Shown here: positions 24,903 to 36,397 of the stretch, one piece after another
Position numbering within the stretch: position 1 is the first letter of the stretch
Layout: each line of letters begins with the position of its first letter
Assembly (NCBI GenBank): GCA_023078685.1
Contig: JALGAS010000003.1
Span: forward strand, 1,550,001-1,614,000
From: Neopestalotiopsis rosae
Lineage: Eukaryota; Ascomycota; Sordariomycetes; Amphisphaeriales; Sporocadaceae
Direction: 5' to 3'
Length of the DNA: 64,000 bases
Position numbers and translations under genes: made by a program
The notes under the pieces: generated by a model
Told to the model about the DNA's origin: nothing
The model's input: only the letters and a program-made list of their open reading frames with translations
The model's database searches: none

Positions 24903-27900
24903 ATGCTGCAGGCAAGCAGATCCTATGTTTGCTGGCGGTGTGCCACGCGCAGCGTTGTCGCAAATGGCAGGGCAGTGAGACTAGGCCGGGCTTCGGCAGC
25001 GCCAAACTTGAATGTATATGCTCAGGGACGGTCGACGGCGAGCAGAGTAAGACCACATCCACAAATCAAATCATTTCAATCATGCCCATTACTGACCCTT
25101 TAACAGAGCCTTGCAACAGTCGTTCATCCATCCAGAGAGGATGATGTCAGTGATCAGAGCGCTGCAGGCGCGACACTTAGCCCCCGAGATCGAAGGCATC
25201 TCAGCGTACGAGAACGACTGCGATTATGGGAGATGGAAAATCCTACAGAGGCCCAGTCTATGCTCGCAGATTTTGCACACACCGGAGAGGTCGCCAACAG
25301 CTTGACCCGTCCGCAAAACGACTCGATGCATCAGGTCGACGTCACTCCACCTCTGTTCGACGGCGATGAGTTGAGTGATCTTCGCTCGGACAGCAGCAAT
25401 TTGAAACCCGGTGATTTGGTCGAGATGAGGTATGATATATGTTGAACTTCAGCCACATATACCCCCAGCTTACATGTTTTGCAGCTCTCAAGGCTCGAGG
25501 CGGCCTTTAATGGCCATCTGCCTAGGTCGATTCAACGGGTATGAGCACTACTACACAAGTGGAGGACAGTGGTTCACTGGTCTCGGAGTACAATCGCTAT
25601 TTGTGGTGAATAATTTTGTGCAGCCAGCCGAGCTTGAGCCCATTATCAAGGAAATCCCACTAGATGAGATCACCTTGGACACGATCAACGCCCTGCGCAG
25701 TTTGGGTCATGATCCGTCCCGAAAGGCTGGCGCACAGCTCTTGAAAAAAATGGTTGATTTTACTCAAGAAGCTGAAGGTATCTACCAAGCGCATGCGGGC
25801 AAGCTGGATGCCTCGAGTACCTTCATTGGTGATCCAGTCAAGCATCGATACCTCACTCTTCACGAAATAGCAGACCAGCTCCTGCCCTTTTCAGTCAAGA
25901 GGGAAGGGAAAATCCCTCCAGTGGCACTGTATGCCGTTCACAGGGCGCTGCTGCAGGATGATATCTTTTTTAGGCCGCTCAAGCAAGCAGGTCATCGCAA
26001 CTCATATCTATTCGAGATCAGTCCCCTCTCAGAAGTCCGCACCATTCAGAAGATTGAAAGCCTGGTTCGAGACTATCTCGATACACCACGCAATCAACGC
26101 AAGAATGTGGCAAACTCGTTTGCAGGCTTCGTATCCACTGCACAAAAGGCGATTGACAATAGCAGGAAGTTCAGAAAGCCAACTACTCACGGAATCATCG
26201 GCCCTTCCCAAGCTTCCACACAACCCCTGCCAGAATGGTCTCCTCTTGACCTGGAAGTACTACGTTTCATCGAGCTATGGTCTAGCTACCAAAAGTTCCC
26301 TAATGGCTCCAGTCTTCAGGCCATTGGATCATTGATCTTGCGTGCAGTGGATCGTTATTCGGATGGAAGGCTTGAAGCTAGCATTGGTTGGACTCTGCTT
26401 CAAGAAGTCGGCTACGTAACACCTTGGGATATTCAGTCTCGGTATAAACTTCGTTTTCCTGATATCGAGGTCAAAAGGAGTGGTGGATTCGACCGACCTT
26501 TCAATGGAGACATGTCCAAGGAGTTGACACCAGACGTATTCAGCGGCGACAGGAAGACGTGGAGTACCATGTATGCGATCGATGCAGAGACGACGACCGA
26601 TATCGATGACGCTGTGTCTTTGGAGCGGACCTCCAATCCGGATCAAGCCTGGATTCATATCCACATCGCAGATCCGGCCTCATCCATCGCCTACGATACG
26701 GCGATTGCCAGTTTTGCAGAGCTAGTGCCCGAGACCATCTATCTTCAAGGCCACTTCTCTCGAATGCTGCCAAATGATATCAGCGTTGATCGATTCTCAT
26801 TGGCAGCAGGACGGCCATGTATGACTTTTAGTGCCCTCGTCGATACAGAGGGTTCCATACTGGAGCACAAAATCACCCCAGGGACTGTGGGTGATATCGT
26901 TTACATGACTGGTGAAGAAGTCAACGAGGCTCTCGGAGAGACAAGAGAAGACCCTACTGCTACGGATCAAGAATTATCAGTTGGGCCTAAACCGGCTACT
27001 TTCAAGGCCGATCGGAAGATCACTCGGCCCAGGGATTTGACCGCGGACCAGAAGGAGGAACTGACGCTTCTCTCGCACTTTGGCAAAGCCCTTCACCACG
27101 GACGCCTCAGCAAAGGCGCAGTTCCTTTCTTTCAGGCTCGCCCATCCCCCAAAGTTTCTCTCAATGGGGTAACGTTGAATGAAAACAAGAATGGCTTCTT
27201 CAGTGTCACGGGCGACCCCTCGATCCACATCAGCTTCTCTAAGCGCGCAGGAACGGACATTGTTGAGCATACCATGCGTTTGGCTTGTGAGGTCGCCGCC
27301 CGTTGGTGCAACGAACGCGGTATTCCTGTACCATACCGAACGCAACCGCGTGCCGTACAAAACGCCGATATGATCCGACAATTCACACAGGACTCCTTGA
27401 TGCCGCTCATCGAGTCTGGTCAGCGGCCAGACGACACCATGTGGCGGAATCTTCGAGCCCTCCTGGGCGGCGATGAGTTGACTACGAAACCAGGCCCCCA
27501 CTTTATGATGGGAGTCGACATGTACACCAAGGCCACATCGCCCCTGCGACGCTTTGGTGATCTGATTGTGCACTGGCAAATTCAAGCCGCGCTGCTCGAA
27601 GAGAAGAAGCTCGACAAATCCTTGGTCGGCAACACGGACGACTCGTTCCTCCCCTTTCGCCGCGACCGTCTCGACCGGATGCTGCCCATGCTCCGCCTGC
27701 GCGAGCGCCAGGCCAAACTCCTCAGCAACGGCAACGGATCCGACCAGTGGATCCTACAAGCACTGGTACGGGCGTGGAAGTTTGGTGAAGCCGAGCTGCC
27801 CGAGACGTTCAGGTTCAAGGTCTCCCACGTCGCCGGCCGGCTGAGCGTCATGGGCCGGCTGGACTGGTTTGACCGCACGGCGTTCCTGCGGCCCGAGGCG

Positions 27901-28089
27901 CTGAACAGCGTCGCCGCCATGGCTGACGTGCGGATCAATGACGTCTTTGAGGTCAAGCTCAAGGACGTCAATGTCCATTCCGGTGTCATACTGGTGGAAG
28001 CCGTCGAGCTGGTCGAGCGTGGAAATAAGGTCCCGGCATCCCCAAGTGATGTTCTCGAACCTAATGCAACTCCCGAGGTGGTGGTCTAG
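24903..28089 (+). CDS. cyt-4: mitochondrial 3'-5' exoribonuclease (CYT-4/Dss1 type, RNase II)
   Basis: RNase II/RNB-family nuclease for mitochondrial RNA turnover and 5'/3' end processing, partner of the Suv3 helicase in yeast. Three exons: 24903-25046, 25107-25429 and 25485-28089; introns are 60 nt (GTAAGA...TACTGAC...ACAG) and 55 nt (GTATGA...GCAG). Total 1,023 aa, close to Neurospora CYT-4. The N-terminus MLQASRSYVCWRC is Arg/Ser/Ala-rich, as expected for mitochondrial import. A conserved RRHLSVRERLRLWEMEN segment spans the exon 2 start. The RNB domain includes AIDAETTTDIDDAV at 521-534 with metal-binding aspartates D522, D528, D530 and D531, then HIHIADPASSI, and downstream TKATSPLRRFGDLIVHWQIQ. 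The spliced reading restores EMSSQGSRRPLMAICLGRF. It converges on the HET gene, with 385 bases between stops. Confidence 0.93.
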
Positions 28090-28474
28090 TGCTCATATCG
28101 CTGCACACCCATGGGACATGTAAATATTGTAATAATTTGTATTTATAGCAGTTGGCTATGGTGTGCATATAAGCGAACAGGTATCTGCGTGGGACATGTA
28201 AAGTACAAACTTGCAACAAGCTTCGTCAGCAGGATGATTAGTTTGATTGTAGATATGAGAAAGAAATGTACACATCAATTAAAGCCATCGTGAAAATGGC
28301 TGAACTCGTTCATTTCTCTTCGCATCAGAAAATATTCCAGTACCAGCCGATACAGCTCGAGTCCTAAGGTGTATCACGCAAGCGGATAGATCGCAACACT
28401 TGCCGCGCATTCGACTTTGACCATTAGACCCCAGAATTCTCGGCGGAAAACAATTCTCCTTGGGGCGAATTTGA
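28090..28474. other. convergent 3' intergenic region
   Basis: Short AT-rich spacer shared by the 3' ends of the CYT-4 and HET genes. Nothing else seen. Confidence 0.6.
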
Positions 28475-30821
28475 TCACACCAGACAGATTGTTTCCCAAG
28501 TTGCGTCCTTGAGAAATGGATATTCGTATTGGCCGCTACCCCTACTTACTTCCGGCCTAGCAAATGGGCTCCTGTGGACTTCGTCCGAGGCCCATCCATG
28601 CTCTGCATTGTAGCGAAAATTCAGAAGACCTGCTCTTTCAAACTTGGTGTAACTTATTCGGTGAAGAATGACAATGGAGTAAAAGTAAGTCCGATCTTTT
28701 CGCCAAAATCCTCTGCCGTCCATTGGCAAAATGACACCAAGGGCTCCTTCTATGATCGACACCTCTCTGTCGAATCGAGCCTCGAGGTTTAGGTGTCCCG
28801 ATTCGCCCATGGGTAGCTTCGCAAAGATGCGTTCTGGTTCATCCGAATTAGCCGGAACAGAATGGAAGCGCAGTTTTATCACGTATGATGTTATCCATAG
28901 CTCTCGAGGCTGCCATACATTCATGGCTTCCTGTTCAGACGGACGACAGACTTGTGATGTATGATCATGGATGTATTGAGATAACGTCGACCTTCGATCT
29001 CTGTCACCTACTTCAATATACCAAGGGAGCTGGCCCGCAGATGCGGGATCCTCCAGGGTGTCGGAAATGGAGCTGGGAATGTCGTGCTGCTCGCTATAAA
29101 GCTCCGCCAAATGCCATTCCAAGGATTCGACCATCCCAGCCCAGCCAGTCCAGGACCAGCTTGGGAAATTTTTTCTTCTTTTTTTTGTGGGCTGCTTGTG
29201 AGACCAAGCTAAGCATATTGTTATGCTGGCCTTGTCGCTGGGCACATGATTGGCCGATGCGTTGTATGAGATTGGTACTCCCCATAGATGTGAGATGAGT
29301 TTGGCTGTGCCACTTGTTTCGTAATGCCTCATAACGCCTTGAAATGCACGGAGTATATCCTCTTCAAAAGTTAGATTGCGCTGGCTGTATTGGGTTATCT
29401 GACTTTGGAGTCTAGCCAACGGGACGTCACCTCCAGGAAGCATCCAGGAGAAGTCATGGGGTGATTGTCGAGTCTTCAGAAATGAGTCTTGATAATTACG
29501 CTGCGTTTCTCTGAGACACTCCTGATTACACAGGAAGATCACGCCGCCCTGTGTGAATATGAGCCGCCGTTGGGAAAGACAAGCTTCTTGGTAAGTCCAA
29601 CCGCGGCTAGCCCATTCGCTACGCAGAACTTCGTCGGGTATATCACCGAGTTCGACGAAACAAACTTCGCCGAATTCGGCATGCTCTCCCTGTGGCGGTC
29701 CATGTACGCCTGGTAGGGGGTCTTGTGGGCTTTTACACGTTGAAGCAATTATCGTCGCGCATGCCTTAGAATAGACTCGGTCCATTTGGTTGATCATGAG
29801 TTGTTTGTGATCTTCACCATCTTTAATGCACTGTCTTGGGTTAGCTATGCGTCTCCCCAACAGAGAAAGAGATAGTAGAACCGAGATCAGGTCCAATCAC
29901 ACGTACATATCTGTCAACCCAAAGATATTTGTAGCCAAGTCTTCTCGTGACAAGCATGGCGTCCTTGATCAAAGGTTCCGGCTCAAACTTCTTTCGATCA
30001 CCCGGCTCATGAGAGCTTGCGCCCCAAACATAGGATAGAGCGATGTAGTCAATCTCTTGTCCTTGCTCAAAGTCCTCGAGCCGCCCTTCTCCCTCGACGT
30101 CGATGAGGCGGAGCTTCGTAATCGATCCACCAGAAGAGTGACATTTACTATGCCTAAGGATGCAGTGATCCAATTTCTCACGGAGCCAGTCGTAATCGAT
30201 CCAAGATGACGGTATCTGACAGGATTTGACCCCACGTTGAGGTTCTTGTGTATACGCAATTGTATAGAAATGATGGGCACCAGTTATGGATCGCCAACAA
30301 CGCCAAAGGAGTTCGATCTTGTTGAAGGGGCTGCCATCTCTTGCTTTTCTGAAGTTTGTTTTTGTGCCACCATACACGTATAGCTGACGATCTCTGTAAG
30401 GGACACTTCCTCCTGTAGGCTGAAGATGGCATGTTGCACAAACTTGATGAGGAGGGAGCATACGTCCTTCTCCGAAATGTCCGACTAGTCCTGTTAAAGG
30501 ATGGGGACCTAAACGATCGAATGAATTTTCATAGCCAAGACGTCTTTCCTTTGTACGAGAGCCCGTGTAATCCGTCAGGGTAGAGATCACCCGCCGGAAT
30601 GCTTTTTGGCATTGCTTGCACAGCTCCTTGGGATTGATGGTCCTTTTGGCCCGTTTCTCTGGTACTGGCAATCGATTCGAGCCCGTGTAATCCGTCAGCG
30701 CAGAGATCACCCACCCGAATACTTGTCGGCATTGTCCGCAGAGTTCCTCGGGATCGTTGGTCCTTTTGGCCCGTTGATCTGGTACTGGCGATCGATTCGA
30801 GCCTTTCGGTATGATTTTCAT
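28475..30821 (-). CDS. HET-domain (heterokaryon incompatibility-like) protein with duplicated N-terminal module
   Basis: Exon 1 is 30821-29907 and exon 2 is 29830-28475; the 76-nt intron (GTACGT, AGCTAAC branch, ACAG acceptor) splits the hallmark LWVDRYCI motif and the join restores it. Product 756 aa. The HET domain shows all three classic blocks: YIALSYVWG, LWVDRYCI and RGWTYQEACLSQRRLIF. Proteins of this family act in self/non-self recognition and related cell-death responses; most members have no known partner. The N-terminus holds two adjacent 40-residue repeats (7-46 and 47-86), each with a Cys-x2-Cys pair (ELCGQC, ELCKQC), and another CxxC (CATC) follows. The C-terminal half has no known domain. 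The start at 30821 is the first ATG in frame; an additional upstream exon cannot be excluded. Confidence 0.88.
30564..30803 (-). repeat. tandem duplication of a 120-bp coding unit in the HET gene
   Basis: Two adjacent 120-base units (30684-30803 and 30564-30683) with the same frame and high nucleotide similarity, encoding GSNR.PVP..RAKRT..P.ELC.QC...F..VIS.LTDYT. The similarity at both base and protein level points to a fairly recent in-frame tandem duplication. Confidence 0.9.
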
Positions 30822-33800
30822 CGTGCGGCCAAGTGAACAAGCAATTTTGTATCCTGTTGGGCAGTGTATGACGGTGAAGAATTTTGTGAGGAAGTTCAGG
30901 GCTGAGTCCTAGAGTATCGAGGATCCCACGTGCGCGTACAAAAGGTCAATACTGATGTTATATTATCTGGGTAGGCACGTACCTAAGTTAGGCCCCCATG
31001 CAGGCCACAGCCACAGCCTCACGACACTTCACCACACCTAACCGATACCATTCACAATTAAACGTTAAGTACAATTTGAATTTGTTTTTATAACCGGTAT
31101 TATTCAATTAAAGTGGTGGAGCGCATGAAAAAGCCATGTTGTACATTAAATTCACCCTACCTATGACCAGACCTTACGATACATGCTCACACTTGATATA
31201 CTAACTCTGGGCTCAGCAGTCTTTCGACTAGTAATGCTTTCATAAAAAGATACCAACACTGCAGTGCCTTTTTGAAAATTCAAGTGTAAGAAGTCTATCT
31301 GCCTCGAGTGCAGAGCACTGTAAAATCATACTCTTACCATTAAATTCTCGCTATATCGATCCTTCGAAACCCTGGGAGCAGGATAATTTAGATCTCATCG
31401 TACAAGAACTCCTCTTGATTCCCATCTTTCCAAACAGCTTCTTCAACTTTACATCGGTTGTTAATGCAGGTATTCCTTGGCTGGTATCAACCTTGGAGCT
31501 TATGGGCTGGCCTTGCTACTATGATATGGGAAACGCCCTATTACTGCCCGCTGAAGGCGGCGCCGCAGGCAGACAAAGTAGATTGGGCATTCTGGAGCTG
31601 TGCTTGCTTTCTCTCGCCGCCTCCGCTGCCGCCACATTGAGGATGCCTTGCGCCTTTCTCTTGCCGCGCGAAGCAAGCCGTGCTGATAAGCAGCGGGGAG
31701 ACAGACGAGGGCGGCGATGCCGGCTCCAACGATGGCAACGCCGAGAAGGCATTTGTCGAGATCCACCAAAGGTAAAAGATTTATGCGGGAGCAGCTAAAA
31801 ATTAGAGTCATGCAAAATGTATAAATGCGATGGGAGTCGCAGATTTAGTCATACAAAGGCATATATGAAGTGATGGCGTGTTTGTGGAGTTCCCAAAGCT
31901 GCACTATACTCGCAAGTGGAGCTGTTTATAGGAAGGGCGGTGGAGCAAGTATCAAGAGAATCAACAGATGAGCGGTCGCGCAAAGTCGGGGTTGGGGGCT
32001 GCCCAGCTCCTATATCGGATCGGGAATACCACCAGGTCACATTTGGATTCTTGAAGAACTGCCAATGTTGGGTACAGACGGCCAGATTGGCTAGTAAGGA
32101 ATACTGTGAGCGCATTATAATCAAAAGAAGGAAATGGGAATGTGGAACAAAACAGTCTAGCTTGGTGTGCGCCACTAATTTAGCACTGCCCGCCTTGTCA
32201 CGAATCTCATGATGCCATCAGCAAGGCAGATGCCGCAGGTCATTCGTTCAAATCCTGTCCGTCTGGCGGGCGGTTACTGCCTGTACATATGCCCATCCCC
32301 AACCTGCCCTCAGCTCGCCCTGCTAAGCTGACCATGTGAGACCGACTAGAGTGGCTCCCGAGTCGACTGCAAGGGCAAGATCTACGTGATCCGTAGCCCA
32401 CCCTTTTATGGTAATGGGAGTAGTTACTGGTTCTTCTTCTTGTTCTTCTTTGGACTTATGATCAGTGTTGCCGAATGTGAATGCCCCTACTTTGTGTGTA
32501 CAGTATTGCAATAACGTACCAGCCTGACCTACAATCGCGGTCCCTAAGATTTACCCCGCCACCATTGATGTATAATTAGTAGTGTCACGACCCACCATCT
32601 CAATCAGCATGAGTGATTGGGTAGTAATAGTATCGATGGCGTATCGATATGGCTGCTAAGTTGGCTGCTAACCTAGCCCATCAGCGCACATTGGCATGAA
32701 TGAATACATATGTGAATGCTGAACCTTTGGACGGGCGTAGAGTACAAACATACCTTGACAGCAAAGTGGGACGCATACTCTCACGTACATACTGCGTACA
32801 TACTCACAAACCAGCCCCACTGTCTGCCCGCATATCGTCATCAGACCCCCAAGCTGTCTCATCCCAAATGCTGACTGACTGTCGCCAAAGTCGCTTGCGC
32901 ACGCCAGTGGATGCGAATCGCTTCCCATCAGCCATTCAAGCCATTAAAACCCCCCAAGATCCGAATTGGGGAGGTGGCCCCCCTCTTGATTCCCTGTTCC
33001 CATGTGCCCTGGGGCGAGAACAAGAGGCGCCCACGGTACAGCCCAACGAGGCCATGGCCGCTGAAGCAGTAATCTGTCAACAAGGCCATTTGCGTCGTAG
33101 TTTCTTCACTGATAGACTGACGGATCGTATGGTCCCGTTGGTCGTTCTGACACGGTCCGACTCAACTAACCACAACCATGTTGATTCCTGACTCCAAAAC
33201 ACAACCCGACCCAACGCTAATGTAGCGATAACCGTCCGGAGATAAAACAGATAAAACATCCAAAGACCTGGCCCTATCTCCAACAACGTGGGGCGGGTCT
33301 GTGACAAAGCAGAGAAAGAGGAGCTACTGTGAGGCAAGCAAGCAGGCAGGCAAGCAAGTAATAAGCAAGCAGCTGCAGCTGCAGCAGTAATAACCCCGAA
33401 AGAAGGAGTGCCCCATCCGTTCCCTCACTTGTGGGCGCAATGCCAACCACGCTCTTGCTACTGTACCTACTCACTCTCCTCCTCTTCCACCTCCAGTCTC
33501 CCTTCCTTGGGGACTTGTGACCGCGTTGGACCACATTTCCACGACTCCCTGGAAACGGGCAGGTTTCATCAACCTCTTTCTTTGTGGAAATTCTTCCCCT
33601 TTGAAAGTCATCTGCCCAACTACCACTCAACTACCATCCCACCCCTTTCGTCGTATCTCAACAATAGTATCCATCCTCTATCGTGTCCAACGTTTAGTCT
33701 GCTTCCAACTCCCCAAAAGCACCGACACGAGCGCACCCCAAGCGCCCCTCCAATATTGGTTCATAGGACCCAGCGCCCACCCCGCGCGGTCCGCCGGCGT

Positions 33801-34132
33801 AGATCAGCGGACCCCTGCCCGTCTACTATCTATTGCTGCTGCTGCTGCTTCTACCGCTGCTACTGTGACCACTATTACCACTGCGGGGCTTTCACTCTTC
33901 CTCCACTGATATCCTCACCACTTACTTTACCATACCATATACCCGTTCCGATCGTACCTAATCCACCACCTACTGCCTACCTCACTTACTATTCCTATTA
34001 CCAGTCGGTGAGGCCTGGCTTCTCCTAAACGACAAGGTTCATTCTACTGCGCCATTCATTTCTTGCAACTTGGCCATATTATCTCGAACCAACTCTACTC
34101 TTCTTCATCTCCCGTCTCCGATCAAATCGACT
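30822..34132. other. gene-poor, AT-rich region plus leader of the next gene
   Basis: From 30900 to about 32700 mostly AT-rich without genes, except a GC-rich island at 31540-31760 (listed separately). From 33300 onward the sequence becomes CT-rich and is probably the promoter and 5' leader of the single-TM protein gene. Frames at 32700-33191 and 33408-34028 are motif-free and read as composition artefacts. Confidence 0.55.
31500..31811 (-). pseudogene. GC-rich island, possible relic of an FAD/NAD-binding enzyme
   Basis: A short GC-rich patch in AT-rich surroundings. On the minus strand it reads LLGVAIVGAGIAALVCL, which fits the GxGxxA/G dinucleotide-binding loop at the start of FAD-dependent monooxygenases. 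The rest of the 103-codon frame is Arg-rich and shows no further block of that family. It could equally be a chance hydrophobic stretch. Listed with low confidence because composition, not just one motif, sets it apart. Confidence 0.22.
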
Positions 34133-35503
34133 ATGCCCGCAACCACCCGCGGAGACGGACTACACTCGCAGGACAGCAATATGACCACCGGAGTGAACAG
34201 CACGTCTGCCTCCGCGGCAAGGTCGGGAAGCCACCAACAGCGACGACCGCAAAACGATATGCAACCACAGACTCACAGTGACAATGACAACAGCCCCTCG
34301 CACACAGCCGTCGAGTCGTGGGTCGAGGTCTCGTCGCATCCATCCTCTTCGTCCGTCTCATCTATCGGCGATGAGATCGTAACGACCGGCTTGCGCGTCG
34401 GCCAAAATGCTTACACACGGAGACGACGCTTACATCCATCTTCTTACAACCACCTTCTGGCGCAGCAACAACAACGACAGCTTGCGACTCAGGCCGCTGC
34501 CAATACAAGCAGTCAAGAAGAGTATGAAGAGAGCGAGACGGACTCGGATCATTTGCTGTCATCATCAACCGAGAATATCACTTCGGTTCCCAGCCTGAAC
34601 CCCACTCCGCTGCGCAGCGCCTATCCCATGCAGACGGACACAAGCGACGAGGAGGAGGAGGATGACGACGACGACGAAAATGCCACGGCGCTGGGCTCGC
34701 GCAGGCCGTCCGAGTCTTTTCGTCCTCAACCTAATGCCTTTTCGCACCCGCCATCTCACTTACAGCACCGTCATTCAACCAGTTCCGCCATCCCACAACA
34801 TCACCACCGCCCTTCCTTTGGCCAACGTAGCAGCACTAGAGTTGAACGCCGAAGTCAAAACTTCATGTCATCAAACTACCAGGCGGACAATGATGAGGCA
34901 CTGCGGGCTAGCTTGACGACGCTGCTTAGCTGCGCAGCCGCGGCAAGGGGCCGAAAGCAAGATGATGAGAAGCGCGCGAGCGAGCGAACCGCACAGGCCG
35001 GGGGTCAGCCTGTCAATCTTCGTTTTGTACCGGAAAGTGAACTCATGGAGCCGGCACCCCGACCCACAGCATCAGGAAGGGTTTTGAGGAGCGATCCTAC
35101 GCCGTCGCCTCCAGCAACAACCCGGAGTGCGTCGCCAGAAAAGGTGAAGCGATCAGCAACGCCAACACCGCCTAATAAATCTCCGCGAGCCACCAAGAAG
35201 AAGAAGACCGCTGCTGGCACTTCGACGTCGACTTTCGAGGAGACACTCATAAGTCCCACCCTGCTGACATGGGTTGTTGGCGCCGGCGTGGTTGTCTTGG
35301 TGAGCGTTGTCGGCTTCGGTGCGGGCTATGTCATTGGGCGCGAAGTCGGTCGTCAAGAAACCCTCGATGGCCTCGTGGCAGCCAACGCCAGTTCTGTCGC
35401 CACCGAGGGTGGCAGCTGCGGCAGGGAGGCTCTCCGGAGCGGAACTGGCACTCTCAAGCGCTTCCGCTGGGGAAGTGGCATGGGCCGAAGTGTAGTCGCC
35501 TGA
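34133..35503 (+). CDS. disordered single-TM protein with candidate Atg8-interacting motif
   Basis: Intronless, 456 aa. The chosen start (MPATTRGDG, 34133) is preferred to an in-frame ATG at 34070 in leader sequence. Residues 1-250 are disordered: Ser/Gln-rich with an acidic run (SDEEEEDDDDDEN, 171-183). At 61-89 lies ESWVEVSS, then SSVSSIGDEIVTTGLRVG; W63-V-E-V66 fits the W-x-x-V core of an Atg8-interacting motif next to an acidic and Ser-rich context. A helix-like block NDEALRASLTTLLSCAAAAR (253-272) looks conserved-type. A basic patch (KKKK, 355-358) precedes a Gly/Val-rich membrane helix at about 377-401 (WVVGAGVVVLVSVVGFGAGY) and a short tail. The layout resembles organelle-membrane autophagy receptors such as fission-yeast Atg43, but orthology is an inference and I leave the symbol empty. 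Confidence 0.75.
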   Translation: MPATTRGDGLHSQDSNMTTGVNSTSASAARSGSHQQRRPQNDMQPQTHSDNDNSPSHTAVESWVEVSSHPSSSSVSSIGDEIVTTGLRVGQNAYTRRRRLHPSSYNHLLAQQQQRQLATQAAANTSSQEEYEESETDSDHLLSSSTENITSVPSLNPTPLRSAYPMQTDTSDEEEEDDDDDENATALGSRRPSESFRPQPNAFSHPPSHLQHRHSTSSAIPQHHHRPSFGQRSSTRVERRSQNFMSSNYQADNDEALRASLTTLLSCAAAARGRKQDDEKRASERTAQAGGQPVNLRFVPESELMEPAPRPTASGRVLRSDPTPSPPATTRSASPEKVKRSATPTPPNKSPRATKKKKTAAGTSTSTFEETLISPTLLTWVVGAGVVVLVSVVGFGAGYVIGREVGRQETLDGLVAANASSVATEGGSCGREALRSGTGTLKRFRWGSGMGRSVVA

Positions 35504-36397
35504 TGAGGACCGAAGTGATCTCGAGGTGGTCTGTCGACGTAAGAAATGGCAAAAAATCGTGAAAGGATATACCTGGCCGGACACATCAAGTCCTTCATTG
35601 GCCACCAGCATTTGAGGTTTTTCATATTCCGCGGCGTTTTCTGATTGGGGCAGGAGTTATCATTGCGTTGTATTGATTCGGGGCGGTGCAATTTCGACTG
35701 CGATAACATTGATTTGAAGAGCTGGGAGCGTGTCTTGACACGATAGTATACGACGACATGTATCGACGACTCGAGTGGAATGTGGAATGAGAAACGAATC
35801 ATTTACCTTCGAGCTTCACACACCATTTTCTGCGGCTGTCTAGATAGGTTCAGCACTCTGGGTTTTTCTTTTCCTGAAACGGCGTCCATTCAAGTATTTA
35901 GCCGGCATATTTCGGCTTAGGTAGTACGAGATAATTAATCATATCCAAATGCTTCTGTCCATGTTCTCGAGCGTTCTATTGTGGGACAAATTTCAACCAC
36001 TTTTACTACGACTTTGAAGAATTGTAGGATTTGCGTGAGTCCATATTTATCAAGAAGCCTGTGTAATATTAAATCCCACCGATTCGGGAAAACCATAAAT
36101 ATACGCATCACCTTTCGCAAGAATTTCTTCCAGGAATAACACATAAGGGGCAGTGCTCTTTAAGGTAGATTTTCGACGTCTATTCTTCAGGTGCAACTTG
36201 AGGCGTATAATTTATCCCACAGGACTTGGTCCTGGGTATAATCACGATAATGAGTTACGAGATAACTAATAAGGGAAGTGACTAAATAATACAGGCATCA
36301 TAAGAGTAGCTCACTGCCACTTGGGGCTCAAGTTGTCATTAAAATCATTACCAAGCTAATCTGCCTGTGTTCTCTCCTTCGAGCATAATATTTTCTT
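35504..36397. other. convergent 3' intergenic region
   Basis: AT-rich spacer between the convergent single-TM protein gene and the Mph1 gene. No gene seen. Confidence 0.6.

Noticed and set aside
32188..32271. tRNA-like element: GCCCGCC and GGCGGGC could pair as an acceptor stem, with GTTCAAATCC inside
   Set aside because: The T-arm and D-arm do not pair, the D-loop lacks GG, and no proper anticodon stem forms; better seen as a chance inverted repeat. A covariance-model scan (tRNAscan-SE) would settle it.
32700..33191. 163-codon frame in intergenic DNA
   Set aside because: No motif, no supporting splice or promoter context.
33408..34028. 206-codon frame before the single-TM protein gene
   Set aside because: Pro/Ser/His/Cys low complexity from CT-rich leader; no domain.
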